From positions 1,850,505 to 1,914,504 of the forward strand of contig NZ_LMET01000001.1 in NCBI RefSeq assembly GCF_001426485.1: 64,000 nucleotides of DNA, in the 5' to 3' direction. Positions 40,444 through 49,642 of this stretch are shown here, piece after piece. The position numbers and the translations under genes are program-made. Each line of letters opens with the position of its first letter. Position 1 is the first letter of the stretch. Source of the stretch: Aeromicrobium sp. Root472D3 (GTDB taxonomy: Bacteria > Actinomycetota > Actinomycetes > Propionibacteriales > Nocardioidaceae). Below the pieces are notes generated by a model that saw nothing but the letters and a program-made list of their open reading frames with translations, was not told the DNA's origin and ran no database searches.

Positions 40444-43236
40444 TCAAGCGTCGCCGCCCACCTGCTCGACATCGGCCACCGCGGTCGGGTCGTCGATGCG
40501 GAACCGGGTGAAGGCCTCACGGGCCGTCTCCGGCGGCACCGAGCCGCGCTGGGCCAGCGTCTGCAGCACCGACACGACGATCGACTCGGCGTCGATCTGG
40601 AACACGCGACGGGCCGCCGCACGCGTGTCGGCGAAGCCGAAGCCGTCGGCTCCGAGCGACTGCCACGGACCGGGGACCCAGCGGGCGATCTGGTCGGGGA
40701 CGGCGCGCATGTAGTCGCTGACGGCGACCGTGACGGCGCTGGAGTCCATGAGCCGCGACGTGATGTACGGCATCTTGCTGTACTCGCCGGGGTTGTTGAG
40801 GTTCCACTTCTCCGCCGCGATGGCGTCGCGGGCGAGCTCGTTCCACGACGTGACCGACCAGACGTCGGCGGCGACGCCGTAGTCGTCGGCCAGGATCTGC
40901 TGGGCCTTGAGCGCCCACGGCACCGCGACGCCGGACGCCATGATGCGCGCCGGCACGCCCTCGCCGGACGCCTTGCGGTAGATGTAGGCACCCTTCAGCA
41001 GGCCCTCGACGTCGACGTCCTCCGGCTCGGCCGGCTGGTTGAACGCCTCGTTGTAGACCGTCAGGTAGAAGATGACGTCCTCGCCGTGCGGGTGCTGGTC
41101 GGTCGTGCCATACATGCGCTCCAGGCCCAGCTTCACGATGTGGCTGATCTCGAAGCTGAATGCCGGGTCGTAGTGCACGACGGCCGGGTTGGTCTGCGCG
41201 ATCAGCGGCGAGTGGCCGTCGGCGTGCTGCAGGCCCTCACCGGTCAGCGTCGTGCGTCCGGCCGTGGCACCGATCAGGAAGCCGCGGGCCAGCTGGTCGG
41301 CCATCGCCCAGATCGAGTCGGCGGTCCGCTGGAAGCCGAACATCGAGTAGAACATGTAGACCGGGATCATCGGCTCGCCGTGCGTCGAGTACGAGCTGCC
41401 CGCCGCGATCGCCGACGCCATGGCGCCGGCCTCGCTGATGCCCTCGTGCAGCAGCTGGCCCTGGGCCGACTCCTTGTACGCGAGCAGCAGCTTGCGGTCG
41501 ACCGACTCGTACGTCTGGCCGGCCGGGTTGTAGATCTTGGCCGACGGGAACATCGAGTCCATGCCGAACGTGCGGTACTCGTCGGGCGCGATCGGGACGA
41601 TGCGACGTCCGATCTCGGGATCCTTCATGAGGTCGCGGAGCAGGCGGACGAACGCCATCGTCGTGGCGATCTGCTGCTTGCCCGAGCCCTTCTTGAGCTC
41701 CTCGTAGACCTTCGGGTCGGGCAGCTTGACGGTCGCCGGGTTGACGATGCGCTTGGGCAGCGATCCGCCCAGCGCCTCGCGCCGGGCCTTCATGTACTGG
41801 ATCTCTTCGCTGTCGGGACCCGGGTGGTAGAACGGCGCGATGTCGCTGCCGTCGATCTGCTCGTCGGAGACCGGGATGTTGAGGCGGTCGCGGAAGCCCT
41901 TCAGGTCGTCCTTGGTGAGCTTCTTCATCTGGTGCGTCGCGTTGCGTCCGGCGAACGACTCCAGCAGCCAGCCCTTGACGGTGTGCGCCAGGATGACGGT
42001 CGGCTGGCCCGTGTGCTTCTGCGCGGCCTCGAAGGCGGCGTAGACCTTGCGGTAGTCGTGACCGCCGCGAGGCAGGCGCTCGATGTCGCCGTCGGTGAGG
42101 TGCTCGACCATCTTCTGCAGGCGCGGGTCGGGCCCGAAGAAGTTCTCGCGGTTGTAGGCGCCGGTCTCGACCGACAGGGTCTGGAACTCGCCGTCGGGGG
42201 TGCGGTTCATCTGGTTGACGAGGGTGCCGTCGGTGTCGCGGGCGAGCAGGTCGTCCCACTCGCGTCCCCACACGACCTTGATGACGTTCCAGCCCGCGCC
42301 ACGGAACGTGGACTCGAGCTCCTGGATGATCTTGCCGTTGCCGCGCACCGGTCCGTCGAGCTGCTGCAGGTTGCAGTTGATGACCCAGGTCAGGTTGTCG
42401 AGCTCCTCGCGAGCGGCGACGCCGATCGCGCCGAGCGACTCGACCTCGCCCATCTCGCCGTCGCCCAGGAACGTCCAGACGTGCTGCTGGCTGGTGTCCT
42501 TGATGCCGCGGTTCTGGAGGTAGCGGTTGAAGCGTGCCTGGTAGATCGAGTTGATGCCGCCGAGGCCCATCGAGACGGTCGGGAACTCCCAGTAGTCCTG
42601 CATGAGGCGCGGGTGCGGGTACGACGACAGGCCGTTGCCCTCGCCGTGCGAGTGCTCCTGGCGGAACCGGTCCATCTGCGTCTCGTTCAGACCGCCCTCG
42701 AGGAACGAGCGGGCGTAGATGCCGGGCGCCGCGTGACCCTGGAAGTAGATGTGGTCACCGCCGCCGGGGTGGTCCTTGCCGCGGAAGAAGTGGTTGAAGC
42801 CGACCTCGTACAGGCTGGCCGCGGACTGGTACGACGCGATGTGACCGCCGACGCCGAGGCCGGGACGGTTGGCGCGCGACACCATGACGGCGGCGTTCCA
42901 GCGGATGTAGGAGCGGATGCGGCGCTCGATGGCCTCGTTGCCGGGGAACCACGGCTCGCGCTCGGGCGGGATCGTGTTGATGAAGTCGGTGCTGCGCAGT
43001 GCCGGCACGCCGACGTTCTGCTCGCGAGCCCGCTCGAGGAGCTTCAGCATCACGTAACGAGCACGGCTGCGTCCGCGGCTGTCGACCATGTCGTCGAGCG
43101 AGGCCAGCCACTCGGCCGTCTCGTCGGGGTCGATGTCAGGCAGTTGGGTCGGAAGACCCTCGTGGATGACGGGCGGACGTTCCTGGCCGGATTGCGGCAT
43201 GTTCACTCCCAGTTGTCTTGTGGACGTGTCCATCAT
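40444..43236 (-). CDS. aceE: pyruvate dehydrogenase E1 component, homodimeric type
   Basis: A 930-residue thiamine-diphosphate enzyme that decarboxylates pyruvate and acetylates the lipoyl group of E2, feeding acetyl-CoA to the TCA cycle. Markers are [20 protein letters not shown], the ThDP motif [12 protein letters not shown]...[13 protein letters not shown], and the pyrimidine-domain stretch [15 protein letters not shown]. The E2 and E3 genes are not adjacent. GGAGG lies five bases before the first of two ATGs. It diverges from DUF3052 across a palindromic promoter region. Confidence 0.97.
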   Translation of the reverse strand: MMDTSTRQLGVNMPQSGQERPPVIHEGLPTQLPDIDPDETAEWLASLDDMVDSRGRSRARYVMLKLLERAREQNVGVPALRSTDFINTIPPEREPWFPGNEAIERRIRSYIRWNAAVMVSRANRPGLGVGGHIASYQSAASLYEVGFNHFFRGKDHPGGGDHIYFQGHAAPGIYARSFLEGGLNETQMDRFRQEHSHGEGNGLSSYPHPRLMQDYWEFPTVSMGLGGINSIYQARFNRYLQNRGIKDTSQQHVWTFLGDGEMGEVESLGAIGVAAREELDNLTWVINCNLQQLDGPVRGNGKIIQELESTFRGAGWNVIKVVWGREWDDLLARDTDGTLVNQMNRTPDGEFQTLSVETGAYNRENFFGPDPRLQKMVEHLTDGDIERLPRGGHDYRKVYAAFEAAQKHTGQPTVILAHTVKGWLLESFAGRNATHQMKKLTKDDLKGFRDRLNIPVSDEQIDGSDIAPFYHPGPDSEEIQYMKARREALGGSLPKRIVNPATVKLPDPKVYEELKKGSGKQQIATTMAFVRLLRDLMKDPEIGRRIVPIAPDEYRTFGMDSMFPSAKIYNPAGQTYESVDRKLLLAYKESAQGQLLHEGISEAGAMASAIAAGSSYSTHGEPMIPVYMFYSMFGFQRTADSIWAMADQLARGFLIGATAGRTTLTGEGLQHADGHSPLIAQTNPAVVHYDPAFSFEISHIVKLGLERMYGTTDQHPHGEDVIFYLTVYNEAFNQPAEPEDVDVEGLLKGAYIYRKASGEGVPARIMASGVAVPWALKAQQILADDYGVAADVWSVTSWNELARDAIAAEKWNLNNPGEYSKMPYITSRLMDSSAVTVAVSDYMRAVPDQIARWVPGPWQSLGADGFGFADTRAAARRVFQIDAESIVVSVLQTLAQRGSVPPETAREAFTRFRIDDPTAVADVEQVGGDA

Positions 43237-43281
43237 TCCACCTCCGGTTCGCTACTGTGATACCGGCAACCCATGCCGACG

Positions 43282-43301
43282 AACCTACTTTTGAGTAGGT
43301 T
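43282..43301. promoter_or_regulatory. palindromic promoter/operator between aceE and DUF3052
   Basis: AACCTACTTTTGAGTAGGTT is a perfect inverted repeat (8-base arms, TTTG centre). Each arm carries TAGGTT pointing outward: 43296-43301 toward DUF3052 and 43287-43282 toward aceE. Both would give leaders of roughly 20 to 40 bases that include the visible GAGGAG and GGAGG sites. A regulator bound here would cover both -10 elements. Confidence 0.55.
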
Positions 43302-43327
43302 TTCGACGAACGCGAGGAGACATACCG

Positions 43328-43714
43328 GTGGACGCGGGCAAGCTGGGCTTCGGTCCTGACACCGTCATCCAGGAGCTTGGCTGGGATGAGGACGTCGACG
43401 AGGAACTTCGGGTCGAGATCGAGCGTCACACCGGCAACGACCTGGTGGACGGCGACTTCGGCGAGGACGTCGAGGGGGTCATCCTGTGGTGGCGAGACGG
43501 CGACGGAGACCTGACCGACGCCCTGGTCGACTCCCTGACCGACCTGGTCGACGGCGGCAACGTGTGGCTCCTGACGCCGAAGGTGGGCCGCGACAACTAC
43601 GTCCCGGGCGCCGACGTCGTCGAGGCCGCCGAGGTGGCCGGCCTGTCGGTCACCACGACGTCCGCCGCGACGGCCGACTGGGCCGCCACCCGGCTCACCG
43701 CCCACAAGCGCTGA
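43328..43714 (+). CDS. DUF3052 family protein
   Basis: A 128-residue acidic protein found beside aceE in many actinobacteria. The family signature includes LGFGPDTVIQELGWDEDVDE near the N terminus, GVILWWRDGDGDLTD in the middle and VWLLTPKVGRDNYVPGADV. It has no catalytic motif; the conserved divergence with aceE suggests a role connected with pyruvate dehydrogenase. The GTG start has GAGGAG eight bases upstream. An intergenic repeat begins directly at its stop. Confidence 0.92.
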   Translation: MDAGKLGFGPDTVIQELGWDEDVDEELRVEIERHTGNDLVDGDFGEDVEGVILWWRDGDGDLTDALVDSLTDLVDGGNVWLLTPKVGRDNYVPGADVVEAAEVAGLSVTTTSAATADWAATRLTAHKR

Positions 43715-43985
43715 GACCGAGGGCGCCCTGCGCCCGAGCGTCGAGGCGCGCCAGCGCAGCGTGAGCGTGCGCGGCGAAGCCGCCGGACCGCGAGGCGTGG
43801 CGAGCGATCAAGCTCGCCGCGCCGCTGACGCACGTGCTGACCTGTGGCTTCGCTCCCCGGCGGTCGACGTCGTCCCCCAGGGAGGCCGCCAGCGGCCGAC
43901 CGTGAGCGGAGCGAGGGGGACTGACGCCAGCGATTCGCGTCAGGCTCGGCCCTCACGCTCGCTTCGCTCCCTGGCGGACTTCAGC
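43715..43985. repeat. intergenic repeat copy 2, after DUF3052
   Basis: A 271-base non-coding stretch. Its first about 110 bases align with the block after thiL (copy 1): both begin GACCGAG right after CGC-TGA and share CGAGCGTCGA.GCGCGCCA, GCGCAGCG, TGAGCG, CGCGGCG, AGCCGCCGGAC and GCGAGGCG in the same order. The rest has more G/C palindromic units, such as GAGCGGAGCGAGG against CTCGCTTCGCTCC. Nothing protein-like is seen. It ends at the peroxiredoxin -10. Confidence 0.7.
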
Positions 43986-44001
43986 GCACTAGGCTCGGAG
44001 C

Positions 44002-44460
44002 ATGACTCTTTCGATCGGCGACGCCGCACCCGACTTCACGCTCAAGAACCAGCACGGCGAGGACGTCTCGCTGTCGTCCCTGCGCGGCAAGAACGTCGTG
44101 CTCGTGTTCTTCCCGTTCGCGTTCAGCGGCATCTGCACGGGCGAGCTGTGCGAGCTCCGCGACAACCTCGCGGAGTTCGAGACCGGCGATGCCGAGGTGC
44201 TCGCGATCTCGTGCGACCACTTCTTCTCGAACCGGGCGTTCGCCGACCGGGACGGCTACACGTTCTCGATCCTGAGCGACTTCTGGCCGCACGGCGACGT
44301 GTCGCGCGCGTACGGCTCGTTCAACGAGGACGCCGGCGCGCCGAACCGCGGCGCCTTCGTGATCGACCGCGAGGGGATCCTGCGCTGGCAGGTCGTCAAC
44401 GGCATCGGGGAGGCCCGCGATCTCGCGGACTATCGGGCCGCGCTCGCCGATCTGTCGTGA
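44002..44460 (+). CDS. ahpE: AhpE-type peroxiredoxin
   Basis: A 152-residue thiol peroxidase that reduces hydrogen peroxide and organic or peroxynitrous peroxides in the cytosol. The peroxidatic cysteine is C45 in FPFAFSGICTGELCELRDN, with T42-like and Arg contacts later in the fold; C50 could be the resolving cysteine. Length and the C-terminal GAFVIDREGILRWQVVN match AhpE. TAGGCT (43990-43995) ends six bases before the ATG, a leaderless start. A strong hairpin follows. The gene is separate from the DUF3052 unit. Confidence 0.92.
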   Translation: MTLSIGDAAPDFTLKNQHGEDVSLSSLRGKNVVLVFFPFAFSGICTGELCELRDNLAEFETGDAEVLAISCDHFFSNRAFADRDGYTFSILSDFWPHGDVSRAYGSFNEDAGAPNRGAFVIDREGILRWQVVNGIGEARDLADYRAALADLS

Positions 44461-44531
44461 GGGCCGTCGGCTTTCCCTAAATCTTCCTGAATCGGCTGCG
44501 GCTGGGCCTGCCGATGCGCTTTGATGAACGT

Positions 44532-44571
44532 GCTGCGGCTGCCAGGGACCCGAGACCTTGGCAGCCGCAGC
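44532..44571 (+). terminator. strong hairpin terminator after ahpE
   Basis: GCTGCGGCTGCCA (44532-44544) and TGGCAGCCGCAGC (44559-44571) form a perfect 13-base-pair stem, extended inside by G-T and G-C pairs, followed by CTTTG. It lies between ahpE and tRNA-Val. Confidence 0.8.
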
Positions 44572-44624
44572 CTTTGCGTGTGCCGCCCCGTGCCGGTCGT
44601 TGCGGTAGTGTGCCGCTGTCCTGA

Positions 44625-44698
44625 GGGCGAATAGCTCAGCTGGTTAGAGCTTCCGGTTTACACCCGGACGGTCGGGGGTTCGAGTCCCTCTTCGCCCA
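44625..44698 (+). tRNA. tRNA-Val (TAC)
   Basis: Acceptor GGGCGAA pairs with TTCGCCC, the discriminator is A and no CCA is encoded. The anticodon stem TCCGG/CCGGA closes the loop TTTACAC with anticodon TAC at 44659-44661. The D arm is AGCTCAGCTGGTTAGAGC and the T arm includes GGTTCGAGTCC. The 237 bases that follow, up to the next gene, hold no supported feature. Confidence 0.96.
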
Positions 44699-44935
44699 CC
44701 CCGTGTCCGGTTAGACCGCGAGCCCGGCACGCTCCGCGAATCCAGGGGCAGCAGCGTGACCAGTCATCGTCGGCGGGATGGTTTCCCGACTGGGTGTCGA
44801 CGGCCGCGATCACGGCGATGGTCGTCGAGAAGACGGTCACCTGGACGAGGCGGCGCCGTCAGCCCGACGGGCCGCGTCGGTGGACGTGATGTCAGGTGCG
44901 GTCCGTCCACGAGACGACGTGCCTAGGATCTCGGG

Positions 44936-45187
44936 ATGCTGTCGTACATGGCTCGTCAGTGGGCCTTCTTCTACCCGTTCGCGGCGGCCGGCGCGGTGGT
45001 GGCCGCCGTGTTCTGCGCCGTCTCGGGACGGTGGGGATGGTTCGCCCTCGTGGTGGCCCTCGGCGTCGCGCACTGGTTCCAGCACCTCGTCGTGAGGTTC
45101 TGGCTCAGGGCGGAGGAGGACCGGGACGTCGACGAGTGGCTCGCCGCACACCCGGGGGACGATCCCGGGCACGACGTCTCGTCGTGA
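44936..45187 (+). CDS. small hypothetical membrane protein
   Basis: An 83-residue protein with two transmembrane segments (FAAAGAVVAAVFCAVSG and WFALVVALGVAHWFQHLVV) and an acidic soluble tail (RAEEDRDVDEWLAAHPGDD). No family recognised. TAGGAT ends six bases before the ATG, which supports it as a real leaderless gene. Confidence 0.65.
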   Translation: MLSYMARQWAFFYPFAAAGAVVAAVFCAVSGRWGWFALVVALGVAHWFQHLVVRFWLRAEEDRDVDEWLAAHPGDDPGHDVSS

Positions 45188-45261
45188 GGCCACGGGTGCC
45201 TGCGGACATCGCCTCTGAGTCGCTGGCTCGAGCGACACGGACGGGCGCGGGTGACAGGTCG

Positions 45262-45291
45262 TTGCTTTCACACCAGCCCCAGGCGTAACTT
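45262..45291 (+). promoter_or_regulatory. candidate promoter of the first secreted-protein gene
   Basis: TTGCTT and TAACTT, 18 bases apart, lie about 40 bases before the ATG at 45334 and give a leader that includes the GAGGGGG ribosome site. Confidence 0.5.
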
Positions 45292-45333
45292 CGGATCGGC
45301 GTCCGCACGGGGTGCCCGTCCTGAGGGGGACCC

Positions 45334-46629
45334 ATGAAGACACCCGTCGTCAGAGCCGCCTCGGCGCTCCTCGCCACCGTCGCGCTCGTGGCCGCCGGGA
45401 TGATGGCGCCGGCCTCCGCGGCCGGCAGCACCGCGAGGCTCACCGGTGTCGTGTCGCTCGACGGCAGGCCGGTCCCGTTCGCGAAGGTGCAGCTGTTCCG
45501 ACTCGTCTACGACGAGACGACCGAGGAGCGCGAGGTCTCGTCGCGCCTCAAGACCGACAACACGGACCGGAAGGGCCGGTACGACTTCTCCGGTCTGTCG
45601 GCGACGTCCTCGAGCGGCACGTACGCGGTGCTGGTGACCGACCGCTCGAGCGCGGGCGTCAAGACCTACCGGACGGTGGTCGTGAAGAAGGGCAGGACCC
45701 TCACGAAGAACGTGCGCCTCGCGGCGGCGGCCACGGTGACGGGTTCGGTCGACACGTCGGACGGCCGCTCACCCGCCGGGTTGACGATCAACCTCGACTC
45801 GAACCGGGACGATCTCCTCCCGGGGTCCTGGGACAAGCTGAAGCCGGTCTTCGACACGGTCGTGCGGGCCGACGGGACCTTCCGTCTCGCCGGGGTTCCC
45901 GCCACCGGGTACGACGCGGTGCAGCTCATGGACGGCCGGCACGCCGTGCAGTGCTACGACCTCGTCAGCAGCTCCTTGGGCTCCTGCGAGTCGATCCCGT
46001 TCCAGCAGAAGAAGATCACGTTGAGGCCCGGCGAGACCCGCGTCCTGCCGACGGTCACCAAGACGACATTCGCCCCACCCGTGACCACGGTGTCGGGCAG
46101 GGTCACCGACACGTCCGGCAGGCCGCTGAAGGGCATCGAGGTCAGCGTGCTGGGCGACTCCGTGCGGGAGACGGTCCTGACGCGGTCGAGCGGTCGCTAC
46201 TCGCTGCGGAGGAGCATCCCTGCCGGCCAGTACACCGTTCGATACGACGATCCCCGGCGCGTGTGGGCGTCGCAGTACCTCGGCGGTGACACGGACCTGA
46301 CCGTGCGTCGCCAGGTCGTCGTGACGCCGGGGCAGCCCGTCGCCGGGCTCGACACGCGGCTGAAGTCGGCGACCAGGAACAGGGTCTCGTTCAGGTCGGG
46401 CAAGGGATTCATCGAGGTGACGTTCTCCCTGGTGAGACGCGTGTCGGGTGGACGGCCGAGCGGCTCGATGACGATCACGTCGGCGGGCTCGTCGGCGACG
46501 GCTCGGGTGAAGAACGGCAAGGTCACCGTCAGGCTGACCGGACTTCCCGGATCGCGGCACGCGGTGACGGCGGTCTACTCCGGGACGCCGAACACCGCGG
46601 GATTCACGCGCGGCTTCTCGCCGAAGTGA
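45334..46629 (+). CDS. secreted protein with CnaB-like and Ig-like domains (paralogue 1)
   Basis: A 431-residue exported protein with a classic signal peptide (cleavage near ASAAG, about residue 30). The mature part begins with a carboxypeptidase-regulatory/CnaB-like domain (LTGVVSLDGRPVPFAKVQLF), a second similar domain (about 130-230), then a third (TTVSGRVTDTSGRPLKGIEV) ending in RVWASQYLGGDTD, and an Ig-like end with VKNGKVTVRLTGLPGS and YSGTPNTAGF. No sortase motif or anchor is seen. It shares all these parts with the next gene and the last two with the SGNH hydrolase downstream. GAGGGGG precedes the ATG. Confidence 0.85.
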   Translation: MKTPVVRAASALLATVALVAAGMMAPASAAGSTARLTGVVSLDGRPVPFAKVQLFRLVYDETTEEREVSSRLKTDNTDRKGRYDFSGLSATSSSGTYAVLVTDRSSAGVKTYRTVVVKKGRTLTKNVRLAAAATVTGSVDTSDGRSPAGLTINLDSNRDDLLPGSWDKLKPVFDTVVRADGTFRLAGVPATGYDAVQLMDGRHAVQCYDLVSSSLGSCESIPFQQKKITLRPGETRVLPTVTKTTFAPPVTTVSGRVTDTSGRPLKGIEVSVLGDSVRETVLTRSSGRYSLRRSIPAGQYTVRYDDPRRVWASQYLGGDTDLTVRRQVVVTPGQPVAGLDTRLKSATRNRVSFRSGKGFIEVTFSLVRRVSGGRPSGSMTITSAGSSATARVKNGKVTVRLTGLPGSRHAVTAVYSGTPNTAGFTRGFSPK

Positions 46630-46755
46630 CGGAACGTGTTCCGCCCGGTCTTCCGCGCGGGGTGTCGTTCGGCCATGGTGAGTCTCGCTCCTGACCCAAC
46701 GAGCAGCTGCAGGACCCGGCGCGCACCCGCGTGCCGGCAACGAGAGGGGAGTGTC

Positions 46756-48072
46756 ATGACGTCATCGGTGAAGAGGAGCGGTGCCGCTGCGGCGGCTGCG
46801 GCTGTGGCGGCGATCGCGCTGCTGACCGGGGGGCTCGCGTCGCCCGCGGCCGCCGCGACGAGCAAGGCGACCGTCAAGGGCGTCGTGACGCTCGACGGCA
46901 AGCCCGTGTCGTTCGCGCGGGTCCAGCTCTATCGCGACATGGGTGGCGACGCGGACGACCCGGAGTACGCGCGCGTCAAGACCGCCAACACCGACAGCAA
47001 GGGCCGGTACACGATCTCGGGCGTCTCGCTCGTCAAGCTCTCGGAGGAGTCCGCCGGGTACGCCATCGTGGTCAGCGACCGCTCCGGCAACATCGTCAGG
47101 ACCCACCGCTTCGTCCGCCCGGAGGCAGGCAAGGTCGTGACGCGCAACGTCTGGGCGCAGCGCGCCGGGATCATCACGGGCAAGGTCTCCCGATCCGACG
47201 GCGGCGACCCGCGCGCCCTCGAGGTGACGATCGCCACCGAGGAGCAGGAGGCGACGCGCGACAACTACTTCGTGCCGGAGTTCGCCACCGCAGAGGACGC
47301 CACGGTGAAGGCCGACGGCACGTTCACGCTGGGCGGCGTCGCACCCCGCACGTACAACGCGCTGATCGTCAGGGGAGCGCCGTACGCGTCCCAGTGCTAC
47401 TCCCCCTCGACCAACGCGCTCGCCGACTGCGACGACTCGGTCGCCCAGCGCATCTCGGTCGGAGCCGGTGAGCGTCGCCAGATCGCGCCCCTCACCGCCA
47501 ACAAGATGCTGCCGCCGGCGACGACCGTGACGGGGCAGGTCACCGACACCTCGGGCAAGGCGCTCAAGGGCATCAACGTCAGCATCTCCGGCTCGGGCGC
47601 CAGCGAGGTCGGCGTGACGCGGTCGAGCGGTCGCTTCACCGTCCGTGAGGTCCTTCCGTCCGGCTCGTACCAGGTGCGGTACGACGATCCCGACGGCGTG
47701 TGGGCGTCGCAGTACCTCGGCGGTGGCCCCGACAAGTCCGTGCGCCAGCCGATCGCGATCGTCTCGGGTGACCCCGTCCGCTCCGTCGACACGAGGCTGA
47801 AGTCCATCTCGAATGCCAAGATCGCCACGAAGACCGGTCAGGGGACGGCCAAGGTCGCGTTCCGGATCACGCGCAAGGCCTCGGGCAGCTCTCCGAGCGG
47901 CACGCTGAAGCTGTCGTACGGAGACGTCTCGAAGACCGTCACCGTCACCAAGGGCAGGGCGACCGTGACGCTGACAGGCCTTCGCAAGGGGGTGCGCAAG
48001 CTCGTCGCCGACTACTCGGGCACCGGCAGCACCGCCGGCTTCTCGAAGACCGTCAGGGTCACGGTGAAGTAG
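46756..48072 (+). CDS. secreted protein with CnaB-like and Ig-like domains (paralogue 2)
   Basis: A 438-residue exported protein, a full-length paralogue of the preceding gene. The signal peptide is AAAAAAVAAIALLTGGLASP with cleavage near PAAAAT. It has CnaB-like domains beginning VKGVVTLDGKPVSFARVQLY and TTVTGQVTDTSGKALKGINV, then GVWASQYLGGGPD and the Ig-like end (VTKGRATVTLTGLRKG; YSGTGSTAGFS). The ATG has GAGAGGGGA upstream. A cysteine pair (in SQCYSPSTNALADCDD) matches one in paralogue 1 and may form a disulfide. Binding or adhesive role is inference. Confidence 0.85.
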   Translation: MTSSVKRSGAAAAAAAVAAIALLTGGLASPAAAATSKATVKGVVTLDGKPVSFARVQLYRDMGGDADDPEYARVKTANTDSKGRYTISGVSLVKLSEESAGYAIVVSDRSGNIVRTHRFVRPEAGKVVTRNVWAQRAGIITGKVSRSDGGDPRALEVTIATEEQEATRDNYFVPEFATAEDATVKADGTFTLGGVAPRTYNALIVRGAPYASQCYSPSTNALADCDDSVAQRISVGAGERRQIAPLTANKMLPPATTVTGQVTDTSGKALKGINVSISGSGASEVGVTRSSGRFTVREVLPSGSYQVRYDDPDGVWASQYLGGGPDKSVRQPIAIVSGDPVRSVDTRLKSISNAKIATKTGQGTAKVAFRITRKASGSSPSGTLKLSYGDVSKTVTVTKGRATVTLTGLRKGVRKLVADYSGTGSTAGFSKTVRVTVK

Positions 48073-48078
48073 CGCCGC

Positions 48079-48100
48079 CCGGAAAGCCTGCGGTTTCCGG
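48079..48100 (+). terminator. weak hairpin after paralogue 2
   Basis: CCGGAAA and TTTCCGG form a seven-base-pair stem with an eight-base loop, just after the stop. No T run follows, so it is a weak terminator at best. A TACCGT eleven bases later could be the -10 for the SGNH hydrolase gene. Confidence 0.4.
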
Positions 48101-48177
48101 ATCGCACGGCTACCGTGTCTCGATGTGACGTGGGTCACTCAGGGGGAGTCCCCTTCACATCGAGTCGAGGATTGCGC

Positions 48178-49599
48178 ATGCGTCGAACAGTTACTGCCGG
48201 GATCGTCGTGTGTCTGACGGCCGTCGGCGGACCATCCGGGATGGCGTCCGCCGACGAGCCGGCCCAGGCGCCGCTGCGTTACGTGGCGCTGGGCGACTCC
48301 TACAGCGCGGGCGCGGGGCTGCTGCCGCTCGACCCCACGGCGTCTCCGAGCTGCCTGCAGTCGACGGTCAACTATCCGCACGTCCTCGCCACGAGGATCA
48401 ACGCGAGCCTGACGGACGCGACGTGCAGCGGTGCCGACACCACGGACTACTTCGAGCCGCAGTTCTCCGACGTCCCGCCTCAGCTCGACAAGCTCACCGC
48501 CGACACCGACCTCGTGACGATGACGATCGGTGGCAACGACAGCAGCGTGTTCAGCGGCGCGATCCAGGCGTGCATCACCGCGGCGCCCGCCGATCTGGCC
48601 GGGAGCCCGTGCAAGAACCAGTACGGCGACTCGTTCGAGGACACGGTCCGAGGCACGACGTATCCCGCCCTGGTCAAGGCGCTGACCGCCGTGCAGCAGC
48701 GGTCGCCGTACGCGCAGGTGCTCATCCTCGGCTACCCGTCGATCCTGCCGGCGACGACGGGCTGCTACCCGTTCGTGCCGGTCGCGACGGGCGACGTCCC
48801 CTACCTGCGCAGCCTCCAGGGCACCCTCAACGACGCCGTCCGGAGGGCGGCGTCCGCGACCGGTGCGACGTACGTCGACCTGAACGGCCCGTCGGAGGGG
48901 CGCGACGCCTGCCAGCCGATCGGGACGCGCTGGGTCGAGCCGGTCATCGGCGGCACGAACCCCGTGATCCTGCACCCCAACGCGCAGGGCGAGCAGGCGT
49001 TGGCCGATCTGGCCTTCGCGGCGTTCTCGTCCCTGCCGTCGTCGTCGACCCTCACGGGCCGGGTCACGGGCTACTCGGGCAGGGCGGTCAAGGGCGCCGA
49101 CGTCCGCGTGACCGCCGTGGGTGGAACGTCCACCCGTTCGGTCACGACGCGCGCCAACGGCCGATTCACGCTGCCGGGCCTGCCGAAGGGGTCGTACGTG
49201 GTGCGGGTCGTCGACCCGAAGAAGGCCTGGGCCTCACGCTACCTCGGAGGTGGGTCGAGCCGGTCGACCGCACGGGTGGTGACGGTCAAGCGCGGCAAGG
49301 ACGTCTCCGGGCTCGACGTGAGGCTCAAGGCGGCCGTGCGCGCGAGCGTCGCGCGCAGGGGCGGTGACGGCTCCGTCAAGGTGTCCGTCTCGATCAGGCG
49401 GGCCGTGACCAAGACGCGTCCCGGCGGCAAGGTCACCGTCTCGTACGGCTCGCGGGTCAAGGCCGTCAAGGTCAGGAAGGGGCGCGCGACGCTCACGCTG
49501 TCGCGCATCCCGGCGGGTACCCGCACCGTGAAGGTGACGTACTCGGGGACGGACAGCACGGCGGGGTTCACGCGCACGTACCGCGTCCGCGTGCGGTGA
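48178..49599 (+). CDS. secreted SGNH/GDSL hydrolase with CnaB-Ig C-terminal module
   Basis: A 473-residue exported lipase/esterase. After a signal peptide (cleavage near ASADE) the SGNH domain (about 32-280) has block I VALGDSYSAGAG (S41), block III TMTIGGNDSS and block V PVILHPNAQGEQ. The last about 185 residues (STLTGRVTGYSGRAVKGADV, AWASRYLGGGSS, VRKGRATLTLSRIPAG, YSGTDSTAGFTRTY) are the same two-domain module seen in the two preceding secreted proteins. The ATG used here begins the signal peptide; an earlier in-frame ATG gives a poor N terminus. The substrate may be a lipid or acylated glycan. Confidence 0.88.
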   Translation: MRRTVTAGIVVCLTAVGGPSGMASADEPAQAPLRYVALGDSYSAGAGLLPLDPTASPSCLQSTVNYPHVLATRINASLTDATCSGADTTDYFEPQFSDVPPQLDKLTADTDLVTMTIGGNDSSVFSGAIQACITAAPADLAGSPCKNQYGDSFEDTVRGTTYPALVKALTAVQQRSPYAQVLILGYPSILPATTGCYPFVPVATGDVPYLRSLQGTLNDAVRRAASATGATYVDLNGPSEGRDACQPIGTRWVEPVIGGTNPVILHPNAQGEQALADLAFAAFSSLPSSSTLTGRVTGYSGRAVKGADVRVTAVGGTSTRSVTTRANGRFTLPGLPKGSYVVRVVDPKKAWASRYLGGGSSRSTARVVTVKRGKDVSGLDVRLKAAVRASVARRGGDGSVKVSVSIRRAVTKTRPGGKVTVSYGSRVKAVKVRKGRATLTLSRIPAGTRTVKVTYSGTDSTAGFTRTYRVRVR

Positions 49600-49642
49600 C
49601 ACGGATGCGCGCCCCGATCGAGGGGCGTGGTGGGATACGACG

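Noticed and set aside
39238-43260. Very long plus-strand open frame opposite the PAP2 gene and aceE
   Set aside because: It results from GC-rich antisense codons and mirrors two certain genes; the translation is low-complexity and Arg/Asp/Val-rich.
44658-44840. Minus-strand open frame ending in EEGLEPPTVRV
   Set aside because: Antisense of tRNA-Val; no family and no start signal.
44837-45343. Minus-strand open frame of 168 codons before the secreted proteins
   Set aside because: Overlaps a leaderless small membrane protein on the other strand and the promoter of the first secreted protein; no family and no start signal.
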